A DNA stretch of 7,165 bases, taken from contig JAISVV010000175.1 in the NCBI GenBank assembly GCA_031271365.1, positions 1-7,165 on the forward strand. The letters are read 5' to 3'. Shown here piece after piece: positions 1 through 5,680 of the stretch (positions are counted from its first letter, which is position 1; each line of letters begins with the position of its first letter). Position numbers and translations under genes: made by a program. Under the pieces are notes generated by a model. It ran no database searches and had not been told where the DNA came from. It saw nothing but the letters and a program-made list of their open reading frames with translations. The stretch comes from Elusimicrobiota bacterium. GTDB lineage: Bacteria > Elusimicrobiota > Elusimicrobia > Elusimicrobiales > Elusimicrobiaceae.

Positions 1-753
1 ACCCATGCCGCCCTCGCCTATCTGGCGGATAAAGTTAAATTGTTCTTTTATATTAACTTCCCTTACTTTACGCCCGCGCTCGCCGGCTATGCCGCGCACC
101 AAATTGCGGTAGCGCATAATTAAAAAAGCCGCTAAAACCAAAATAACGCAAAGCACATAAACAAAAAACCAAGCCGGCAGGTTTTTGGAGCTTGTGCCCG
201 GCTTGCGCGTTTTTTTAGGCACGGTGCCTTTAAGCCCGTCTTCGTACATCGCCTCGCTGAAGGAAAGCGCGCGCGAACTTTTCGGGTTAAGCTGCAAAGC
301 GGTTTGCAAATCATCATTGGCGCGGTAAGAGTCGCCCCGCTGATAATAAACGTTGGCGCGGGTGACGTACGCCTCCGCGGCGGAAGGGCGCTTGGCGATA
401 GCTTCGTTAGCGTAAAAAAGAGCGTTATCATAATCTTTAAGGCCTTCGTAGGCGATGGCCATATAGACGTAAAGGCGCGGGTCCTCCACGCCTTTGCCCA
501 AAAGGTTTTGGGCCGTAGCGATAACTTTATTGTAGGCTTTAGGGTTTTCTTTACTTTCGTGGAAAGCGTCAAAAATATCTAAAAATCCGTTGGCAAGCCC
601 GTCTTTGGCGCGCATACTCTCGCTCGAGGGCAGGGGCGCGGGTTCGGCGGCGGCGGCAAAATTGCCGTCCGCCAAAATCGGGCCCGTTTGCTGCGCAAAA
701 GCGCAAACGGCAAACACAAACCAACAGCCAAGCGGCAGGAGTAGGCGTTTCAT
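1..753 (-). CDS. TPR-containing membrane Ser/Thr protein kinase, N-terminal part (C-terminus cut by window edge)
   Basis: Reading the minus strand from the ATG at 753 gives 251 codons with no stop. Residues 1-20 look like a Sec signal peptide (MKRLLL, hydrophobic core, AFA before QQ). Residues about 92-124 and 125-158 form two TPR-like repeats, each ending with the typical ...NEAIAKRP or ...LQTALQLNP. Residues about 194-213 are a single transmembrane helix followed by an Arg/Lys-rich juxtamembrane stretch, which by the positive-inside rule is cytoplasmic. The last visible residues, IGEGGMG (245-251), match the glycine-rich ATP loop that opens Hanks-type (PknB-like) Ser/Thr kinases. The inferred protein senses through an extracytoplasmic TPR domain and phosphorylates Ser/Thr inside. 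The kinase call rests on the loop and its position after a membrane helix; the catalytic HRD and DFG motifs lie outside the window. No Shine-Dalgarno is seen. The gene is divergent from the antiporter gene. Confidence 0.82.
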   Translation of the reverse strand, partial: MKRLLLPLGCWFVFAVCAFAQQTGPILADGNFAAAAEPAPLPSSESMRAKDGLANGFLDIFDAFHESKENPKAYNKVIATAQNLLGKGVEDPRLYVYMAIAYEGLKDYDNALFYANEAIAKRPSAAEAYVTRANVYYQRGDSYRANDDLQTALQLNPKSSRALSFSEAMYEDGLKGTVPKKTRKPGTSSKNLPAWFFVYVLCVILVLAAFLIMRYRNLVRGIAGERGRKVREVNIKEQFNFIRQIGEGGMG

Positions 754-842
754 TACTATATGTTAATATAAAAACGATTGCCATTACAACATTTTGTTGC
801 GCGCCGTTGCGGGTAAGGCCGGATTATTTATATTATATATTC
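754..842. promoter_or_regulatory. Divergent intergenic promoter region, kinase gene / antiporter gene
   Basis: This 89-bp spacer separates two divergent starts. On the plus strand TTGCGG (807-812) and TATTAT (831-836) are 18 nt apart; the predicted start of transcription, 7 nt after the -10, is the A of the antiporter ATG at 843. On the minus strand TATATT (770 to 765) lies 11 nt before the kinase ATG, which would leave a leader of about 5 nt; I see no convincing -35 for it. No ribosome binding site is visible for either gene. The boxes are matched by eye only. Confidence 0.4.
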
Positions 843-2153
843 ATGGAAGCTATAATAATCTCGCTGGCCATACTTATTTTTTTGGCGCATTTATTTTCGA
901 CGCTGTTCGTTAAAACCGGCGTGCCGGAAGTGCTGCCGCTTTTGCTTCTGGGGATACTTATAGGGCCTGTTTTGCACCTTGTCTCGCCCGACGATTTTGG
1001 GCTGGTGGACCAGGTTTTCTCGCAGGTTTTGCTGATTGTTATTTTGTTTGAAAGCGGCCTTGGCATACGCATATCGCAAATCCGCACCACCTGGGCGGCG
1101 GCCTCGCGCCTGACGATAATAAGCTTTATCATAACCTGCGCCGCCGTTACGCTGCTGGCGCATATAATGCTTGGTTTAAACATTGCCTACGCGCTTATCT
1201 TGGGCATTATTCTGGCCGATAACTCTTTTGCCGTTATAATACCGCTGATTTCAAAGCTGAATATTTCAAGCAATTTACGCACAACGCTTTTGGTGGAATG
1301 CACCATGGGCAGCGTGATAACCATCGTAGGCGCAATAACGATGATAGGCATGGCAAAAACAAACTCTTTCTCGGCTAATATGATAATAGCCAAGATACTT
1401 TATACTTTTGTTACCGCCGTTATTATCGGCGGCGCGGCGGCGGTTTTTTGGACAACCGTATTAAATAAAGTGCGCCAGCTGCAAAACGGGATATTTTTAA
1501 CTTTGGCGTTTGTATTTGTTGTTTATTCCGCCTGCCAGATGCTTGGCTCCGACGGGGCCATAGGCTCTTTTATCTTTGGCATAGTGGCGGGCAATATACG
1601 CGTTATACGCAAATTCCACGGGTTAAAGTTTATAGAATTTTTTACCAGCAATGTAAAAAGCAAAGCCTTTAACGAGGTGGAAAAGAGTTTTTTTGGCGAA
1701 GTGGTTTTTGTAATGCGCACTTTCTTTTTTGTCTATATCGGCCTGGCGATACAGATAAACAGCCTATATGATATGCTGTGCGGGTTTTTATTTTCTTTGG
1801 TAATATTTTTGGCAAGGATACCGGTGGCCAATTACGTGCTGGATAAAAACTTTACGCGCCTGGATACAGCCGTGGCAAGCGCCATGGTGCCCAAAGGTTT
1901 GGTTACGGCGGTTTTAGCCTCTTTAATAGCGCAAGCCGGCTTGCCCGGCGGGCAAACGATACAAAATACCATCTACTCCGTGATAATGTTTACCATTATT
2001 TTATCAACCGTCTTTGCCTTTTTGCTGGAAAAGGGCCACGCCAGGCGAGCGGTAAACTTTCTATTCAAGCGCCACCGCGACCCGCAGGCAGACGCGCAAG
2101 CCGCCGCCCAAATCCAAAGCGAAGTTATTAACAGAAAAGTTATTTTGAAGTAA
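843..2153 (+). CDS. Cation/proton antiporter of the CPA superfamily (NhaP/Kef-like)
   Basis: A 436-aa polytopic inner-membrane protein with about 12 hydrophobic helices and a short hydrophilic C-terminal tail (about 400-436). The family is expected to exchange Na+ or K+ for H+ for pH and ion homeostasis. Recognisable marks are GVPEVLPLLLLGILIGP (26-42), FESGL (69-73), the GxLxGN-like FGIVAGN (245-251), FFFVYIGLAI (294-303), a conserved helix Arg at 325 (LARIPVA) and VPKGLVTAVLA (349-359), equivalent to the family PRG(L/V) signature. The unwound-helix region reads ADNSFAVIIPLI (125-136) and the following helix ECTMGSV (152-158), where relatives carry an Asp at the place of S157; this affects the ion-binding site. 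I chose the ATG at 843, not the in-frame TTG at 807, because TTG falls in the likely promoter and the hydrophobic N-terminus starts naturally at 843. It ends 8 nt before a convergent gene. Confidence 0.85.
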   Translation: MEAIIISLAILIFLAHLFSTLFVKTGVPEVLPLLLLGILIGPVLHLVSPDDFGLVDQVFSQVLLIVILFESGLGIRISQIRTTWAAASRLTIISFIITCAAVTLLAHIMLGLNIAYALILGIILADNSFAVIIPLISKLNISSNLRTTLLVECTMGSVITIVGAITMIGMAKTNSFSANMIIAKILYTFVTAVIIGGAAAVFWTTVLNKVRQLQNGIFLTLAFVFVVYSACQMLGSDGAIGSFIFGIVAGNIRVIRKFHGLKFIEFFTSNVKSKAFNEVEKSFFGEVVFVMRTFFFVYIGLAIQINSLYDMLCGFLFSLVIFLARIPVANYVLDKNFTRLDTAVASAMVPKGLVTAVLASLIAQAGLPGGQTIQNTIYSVIMFTIILSTVFAFLLEKGHARRAVNFLFKRHRDPQADAQAAAQIQSEVINRKVILK

Positions 2154-2161
2154 CAACCTGG

Positions 2162-2326
2162 TTAAAGTTTAAATTTATACTTTGTCGTTATTTTTCCATC
2201 GGGCAATAAAAACACCGGCTTGCCGCAGACGGCATATACATTAGCTATGCCTTTTCTCGTATTTCTTTTTTGGGCTTTTTCCACGGCCCGATTGCCGATA
2301 TATGTTATTTTTTCAAAAAGAGTCAT
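2162..2326 (-). CDS. Small 54-aa protein coupled to zeta-like kinase (candidate partner/antitoxin)
   Basis: Minus-strand ATG at 2326 to TAA at 2162, 54 residues, basic, no signal peptide or membrane helix. Its ATG overlaps the stop of the upstream kinase gene (ATGA, 2323-2326), the arrangement of translationally coupled genes, which supports it as real despite its size. The N-terminal half (about 1-22) is a likely amphipathic helix; the C-terminal half holds RKGIANVYA (24-32) and FLLPDGKIT (39-47). From memory, small proteins beside chromosomal zeta-like ATPases often have this plan: a helix, then (R/K)xGIP, then a short beta unit with a LPDG/NG turn. Whether it neutralises the kinase is inference; it could be an unrelated coupled protein. 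It ends 8 nt from the antiporter stop with no terminator visible between. Confidence 0.72.
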   Translation of the reverse strand: MTLFEKITYIGNRAVEKAQKRNTRKGIANVYAVCGKPVFLLPDGKITTKYKFKL

Positions 2327-2892
2327 TTTTTTATATCCTTTAAAAATTCTTTGTATAGCGCTTCGTTTAAAATTACCGCCGTTGCGTCTTGCGCTTTTGC
2401 CACGGGCGCATAAATCTCTCCGCCGTTATAAAAAAGCATCCATTCATCGGCAAGAGATTTGTATTTATGCCAAAAATTATTTTTACTGCGGTAAAAACGC
2501 CGCTTAACATCTTGCTCGGGCACATTATGTCCGCCGCCTAAAACCCTTATTTTTATCCTGTTTATACAAATTTGAGGGTTATCTACAAATGAATATATTA
2601 TCACGATTTTATAATGCAGGGCTTTTGCTTTTTGTATTATTTTTAAGTGGCTTACACCGGAGAGGGTGCTCTCCATTGCAAAAGAATGTTTCTTTTTAAA
2701 CAACTGCTCCAGCTTTTCAAAAACCTTTTTCCCTGCGGATATTTTGGCGGATTCTATATTCCCAGGCGCAATTTGCGCCGCTATATCATCGGCATTTAAA
2801 AAAGCCAGGCTTTCCTCTTTCAAAAGCGTTCTGGCCACCGTGCTCTTACCGGTGCCGTTTGCGCCTGCAAGAATATAGAATATTTTTTGCAT
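2323..2892 (-). CDS. Zeta-toxin-like P-loop kinase (AAA-type ATPase annotation)
   Basis: 189 aa from the minus-strand ATG at 2892. Residues 10-18 (GANGTGKST) are a Walker A motif in the form typical of zeta/PezT-like kinases. Further family marks in order: NADDIA (33-38), FAMESTLSG (71-79) with E74, a central beta strand KIVIIYSF (95-102), then a block with R112 and R116, GGGH (118-121) and RRFYRSKNNF (131-140). Zeta toxins of the epsilon-zeta and PezAT systems phosphorylate UDP-GlcNAc and stop wall synthesis; short chromosomal homologues of about 190 aa are common but their substrate is generally unknown, so toxin activity is inferred only. The gene overlaps the 54-aa gene downstream by 4 nt, and starts 19 nt after tRNA-Gln with no terminator or Shine-Dalgarno between, so it may be read from the tRNA promoter. 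GC is about 40%, below the neighbours. Confidence 0.85.
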   Translation of the reverse strand: MQKIFYILAGANGTGKSTVARTLLKEESLAFLNADDIAAQIAPGNIESAKISAGKKVFEKLEQLFKKKHSFAMESTLSGVSHLKIIQKAKALHYKIVIIYSFVDNPQICINRIKIRVLGGGHNVPEQDVKRRFYRSKNNFWHKYKSLADEWMLFYNGGEIYAPVAKAQDATAVILNEALYKEFLKDIKK

Positions 2893-2911
2893 AATTAATT
2901 ACTAAAATCTG

Positions 2912-2982
2912 CTCCGGGACTAGGACTCGAACCTAGGCTAAACGCTCCAGAGGCGCTTGTGCTACCATTACACCATCCCGGA
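2912..2982 (-). tRNA. tRNA-Gln (anticodon CUG)
   Basis: The minus strand from 2982 folds as a full cloverleaf: acceptor TCCGGGA/TCCCGGA (7 bp), D stem GTGT/GCAC, anticodon stem AGCGC/GCGTT (one G-U pair), loop CTCTGGA with anticodon CTG at 2950-2948, T stem CTAGG/CCTAG with loop TTCGAGT. U1-A72 and discriminator G73 agree with bacterial glutamine tRNAs. The bases after the discriminator are CAG, so CCA is not encoded and must be added by CCA transferase. The 3' end lies 19 nt before the zeta-like gene on the same strand. Confidence 0.95.
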
Positions 2983-3029
2983 ATTTTTTTGCGGCGGCTT
3001 TTGGGCATCTTTTTTACCGCCTTTGATAC

Positions 3030-3059
3030 ATTTTAACATTTTTACCCGCCGCCGTGCAA
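3030..3059 (-). promoter_or_regulatory. Likely promoter of tRNA-Gln
   Basis: On the minus strand TTGCAC (3059 to 3054), an 18-nt spacer, and TAAAAT (3035 to 3030) preceded by TGT make a -35 plus extended -10. The predicted start near 3023 leaves a 5' leader of about 41 nt for RNase P to remove. It overlaps the murI promoter on the other strand. Confidence 0.55.
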
Positions 3060-3070
3060 AGTGCTATAAT
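3041..3070 (+). promoter_or_regulatory. Likely promoter of murI-pgeF with extended -10
   Basis: TATAAT (3065-3070), a perfect -10, is preceded by TGC (extended -10); TTTACC (3041-3046) is a weak -35 at 18 nt. Only 6 nt separate the -10 from the murI ATG at 3077, so transcription should start at or within a base or two of that ATG. No Shine-Dalgarno fits between. Confidence 0.65.
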
Positions 3071-3076
3071 ATCAGT

Positions 3077-3877
3077 ATGCAAAAACAGGGTAACGCTATC
3101 GGTATTTTTGACTCGGGCCTGGGAGGGCTTACTATCCTGCGTTCGGTGCGCAGCCTGCTGCCTAAGGAAAATATTATCTACTTTGGCGATACCGCGCGCG
3201 TGCCTTACGGCTCTAAATCCAAAGAAACGGTTACAAGCTACTCGCTGCAAATTGCCGAATTTCTGCAAAGCCGCAAAGTTAAACTTATTTTAATAGCCTG
3301 CAACACGGCCTCGGCCTTAGCCTTGGAAGCCGTGCGCGCGGCCAGCAGCGCGCCGGTTTTGGGCGTTATTGCGCCCGGGGCAAAATGCGCGGCGGCGGCA
3401 AGCAAAAACAAAAAAGTGGCCGTCTTAGCCACTGAGGCCACCGTAAAAAGCAAAGCCTACCCCAAACACCTGGCCAGGGCGGATAAAAAAATTAAAACCG
3501 CGCAGTACGCCTGCCCGCTTTTTGTGCCGATAATAGAAGAAGGCCTTTTAGACGATAAATTAACCGCCCTGGTGATAGAGCGCTACTTAAAACCCGTCAA
3601 AAAACTTAAAGCCGACACCATTATTTTAGGCTGCACGCATTACCCCGTTATTAAAGACGCTATCGCCAAAACTTTAGGCGGCAAAGTACAGCTGGTGGAT
3701 TCGGCCGAAGAAATCGCCAAAGAAGCCAAAGAACTTTTGGCAAAAAATAACCTGCTTAAAAAAACCGGCCCGGGCAAAACGCAAATGTTTGTCAGCGACG
3801 ACCCTAAACGCTTTGCCGCCATGGCCGTCAACATCATCGGCGGCAAAAAACCAAAAGTAAAACAAGTGCGGCTATGA
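3077..3877 (+). CDS. murI: Glutamate racemase
   Basis: 266 aa, the normal length for MurI (Asp/Glu racemase family). It interconverts L- and D-glutamate without cofactor in the cytoplasm, giving the D-Glu of the peptidoglycan stem peptide. Visible landmarks: IGIFDSGLGGLT (8-19) with D12 and S13, YFGDTARVPYG (35-45), ACNTAS (74-79) with catalytic C75, PIIEEG (151-156), and GCTHYP (185-190) with the second catalytic C186 and H188. The frame stays open upstream to 2957 but that part crosses tRNA-Gln and the promoter, so the ATG at 3077, directly after the -10 element, is chosen. The stop overlaps the pgeF start as ATGA (3874-3877). Confidence 0.97.
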   Translation: MQKQGNAIGIFDSGLGGLTILRSVRSLLPKENIIYFGDTARVPYGSKSKETVTSYSLQIAEFLQSRKVKLILIACNTASALALEAVRAASSAPVLGVIAPGAKCAAAASKNKKVAVLATEATVKSKAYPKHLARADKKIKTAQYACPLFVPIIEEGLLDDKLTALVIERYLKPVKKLKADTIILGCTHYPVIKDAIAKTLGGKVQLVDSAEEIAKEAKELLAKNNLLKKTGPGKTQMFVSDDPKRFAAMAVNIIGGKKPKVKQVRL

Positions 3878-4575
3878 AGATATTTGCCGACGGCCGCCTG
3901 CTTGCCCTTGGCATAACAGCCGGCACCGCTACGCGCCATTTTGGCACCGGCCGCGATAAAGAAAACGTTAAAAAACTTTTTGACAGCCTTAACATAGACC
4001 ATCAAAAAATCCTTGGCATAAACCAAACGCACGGCACTGATATAGTGCAAATAATAACCGAAAAAGATTTGGAAGAGTACCAAAAAAACCAAACGCACAA
4101 CGCCGACGCGTGGCTCCTGGGCAAAAAAGAACAGGGCGTTTTAATTTTAACCGCCGACTGCGCCCCCGTTTTTGTTTGGGACGATAAAGGCCGTTACGTC
4201 GGCCTGGCCCATTGCGGCTGGCGCGGCGTTGCCGCGGGGCTGCCCGCCAAAATAGCGCGCGAGGTTAAAAAGCGCGCCGGCGCGGGCGCAAATCTGCAAG
4301 CCTTCATAGGCCCGCACATAAAAGCCTGCTGCTTTGAAGTGCGCCAAGACGTTGCCCAAAAGTTCCCCCCGCAGGCGCGCGTTGAGCGCGGCGGTAAAAT
4401 TTACATAAATTTAACAGAAGCCGTTGTAATGCAGCTTACGGGCGAAGGCGTTAAAGAAAAAGAAATAAACCGCCAAAACCCTTTCCAATGCACGATGTGC
4501 AATAAAGAAAACTTTTTCTCCTACCGGCGCGATAAAACGCGGGACGTTTTGATGTCTTTTGCCTACAAGATTTAG
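3874..4575 (+). CDS. pgeF: Peptidoglycan editing factor PgeF (YfiH/LACC1 family, DUF152)
   Basis: 233 aa, slightly short for the family (about 240-250). The fold carries a Cys-His-His metal site: H53 in NQTHGTDI (50-57), C96 in TADCAP (93-98) and H113 in AHCGWRG (112-118). Also conserved are GPHIKACCFEV (146-156), CTMCN (206-210) and FFSYRRDK (214-221). In E. coli, YfiH/PgeF removes misincorporated amino acid (L-Ser in place of L-Ala) from UDP-MurNAc precursors; relatives also have purine nucleoside phosphorylase/adenosine deaminase activity, and older annotation as polyphenol oxidase (laccase) is common. Start ATG 3874 overlaps the murI stop, so the pair is translationally coupled and both act on wall precursors. 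No terminator is evident downstream before the next promoter. Confidence 0.95.
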   Translation: MKIFADGRLLALGITAGTATRHFGTGRDKENVKKLFDSLNIDHQKILGINQTHGTDIVQIITEKDLEEYQKNQTHNADAWLLGKKEQGVLILTADCAPVFVWDDKGRYVGLAHCGWRGVAAGLPAKIAREVKKRAGAGANLQAFIGPHIKACCFEVRQDVAQKFPPQARVERGGKIYINLTEAVVMQLTGEGVKEKEINRQNPFQCTMCNKENFFSYRRDKTRDVLMSFAYKI

Positions 4576-4587
4576 GCTGCCGGCATT

Positions 4588-4596
4588 TGATATAAT
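4588..4596 (+). promoter_or_regulatory. Extended -10 promoter of tRNA-Pro
   Basis: TGA followed by TATAAT (4591-4596) is a perfect extended -10. Transcription is predicted near 4603, about 2 nt before the mature tRNA 5' end at 4605. No good -35 is seen at 16-18 nt upstream, which lies in the end of pgeF; extended -10 promoters often do without one. Confidence 0.6.
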
Positions 4597-4604
4597 TTAG
4601 GTAA

Positions 4605-4676
4605 CGGGGCATGGCTCAATGGTAGAGCGCTCGGTTTGGGACCGAGAGGTTCCCGGTTCAAGCCCGGGTGCCCCGA
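4605..4676 (+). tRNA. tRNA-Pro (anticodon UGG)
   Basis: Full cloverleaf: acceptor CGGGGCA/TGCCCCG, D stem GCTC/GAGC, anticodon stem CTCGG/CCGAG, loop TTTGGGA with anticodon TGG at 4637-4639, T stem CCCGG/CCGGG with loop TTCAAGC. C1-G72 and discriminator A73 are typical for bacterial proline tRNA. CCA is not encoded. The next gene starts 21 nt downstream on the same strand with no terminator between. Confidence 0.96.
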
Positions 4677-4697
4677 ATTTAAACGCAAAAATAAAAT

Positions 4698-5657
4698 ATG
4701 CACTGCAAAAACAAAAACCAGCCCGCTTATCTGCCTTCGTACAATCTGTTTTTCCAAGGTAAGGATATTAAGGCGCAAAAAATAAACTCAAAGCTGGCAG
4801 TTATTGCATCGGGCGCCGTTAAGGCGCCGTTTTTGTTTGAAGATATCGTCCTTTCCTGCGCGGCAACGCTTCCCGAGGGCGCCGGCGTTTTGGCGCAAAT
4901 ATCGGTAAAAACGCAAAAAGGCTGGAGCGGGTTTTACAAACTTTTTTACCTGTCGGCCGGCTGCAAAAAAACTTTTGATAATGTCCGCGACGATTATGCC
5001 GCCGTGGATATAGACGCGCTGTTAACCCAAACGCCGGCAACGCATTTTAAATACCGCCTTACGCTTTTAGGCAAAGCCAAAGTAAGTTTAATCTGCGCCG
5101 CCTTAACGCAGGCAAAATATAAATACAACCGCAGCCTGGCTTTAGAAACGCTGGGCGTAAAAGATATGCAGCTGCCGCTAAAACCCGTCCCCCTGCCCAA
5201 CGGGCGCGCCTGCAGCCCGGCGGCTTTAACCGCCGTTTTAAATTATTGGGGCAAAAAAACAACGCTAAACAAAACCCTAAAAGGCGCAGAGGATAAAAAC
5301 ACCGGCCTTTCGGGCGTGTGGCCGCTTAATACGGCCTATGCGGCGCAGCTTGGGCTAAAAGCGTGCGTTGTAAAGTGCAGCTCCCTGGCGCAGATAGAAG
5401 CGGAAATTTACCAAGGCAGGCCGGTGATAACTTCCGTGGCGTATAAAAAAGGGCAGCTTAAAAACGCGCCCGTTGCGGCAACGCGGGGCCGCCTTATAGC
5501 CGTAACGGGGCTGGATAAAGCCGGCAACATAATCGCCGCGGACAGCGCGGCAAAGGCTGCGCGCGCGCTGCGCGTTTACGACAGGGCGCAATTTGCCCGG
5601 GCCTGGATAAAAAACAAAAAGGGTATTGCATACGCCATACAAAATATGCAAGAGTAA
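4698..5657 (+). CDS. C39-like (Peptidase_C39_2) protein, probable pseudo-peptidase
   Basis: 319 aa. Residues about 20-137 resemble the beta-rich N-terminal domain of C39-family proteins (FEDIVLSCAATLPEGAGV, then GWSGFYKLFYLS, DDYAAVDIDALL and HFKYRLTLLG). Residues about 155-316 are a papain-like C39_2 domain: ACSPAALTAVLNYWG (171-185) with nucleophile C172, RGRLIAVTGLDKAGN (263-277), AADSA (280-284) and the family-typical VYDRAQFARAW (293-303). Relatives have GH(L/V) where R265 stands and NDPA where ADSA stands, so the catalytic His is missing while Cys remains. No signal peptide is visible, unlike many secreted relatives. An in-frame stop at 4692 makes ATG 4698 the first start; no Shine-Dalgarno. 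It may be cotranscribed with tRNA-Pro and with the response regulator 23 nt downstream. The family is fairly sure, the function is unknown. Confidence 0.8.
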   Translation: MHCKNKNQPAYLPSYNLFFQGKDIKAQKINSKLAVIASGAVKAPFLFEDIVLSCAATLPEGAGVLAQISVKTQKGWSGFYKLFYLSAGCKKTFDNVRDDYAAVDIDALLTQTPATHFKYRLTLLGKAKVSLICAALTQAKYKYNRSLALETLGVKDMQLPLKPVPLPNGRACSPAALTAVLNYWGKKTTLNKTLKGAEDKNTGLSGVWPLNTAYAAQLGLKACVVKCSSLAQIEAEIYQGRPVITSVAYKKGQLKNAPVAATRGRLIAVTGLDKAGNIIAADSAAKAARALRVYDRAQFARAWIKNKKGIAYAIQNMQE

Positions 5658-5680
5658 ATAGATAATATCCGGGGGTTAAT

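Noticed and set aside
132..572. Minus-strand open frame of 146 codons in another frame of the kinase gene
   Set aside because: The overlapping frame from 753 has a signal peptide, TPRs, a membrane helix and a glycine-rich loop; the 146-aa frame is low-complexity and basic, typical of a shadow.
807..842. TTG start adding 12 residues to the antiporter
   Set aside because: The added residues are not membrane-like, no ribosome binding site precedes TTG, and the segment looks like a promoter. The ATG at 843 fits better.
2220..2507. Plus-strand open frame of 95 codons
   Set aside because: It is antisense to the zeta-like and 54-aa genes, which have clear family motifs and coupling; its protein shows no recognisable domain.
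2957..3076. In-frame extension of murI by 40 residues upstream
   Set aside because: It would cross tRNA-Gln and the promoter; residues do not resemble MurI, whose family starts a few residues before the DSGLGG motif.
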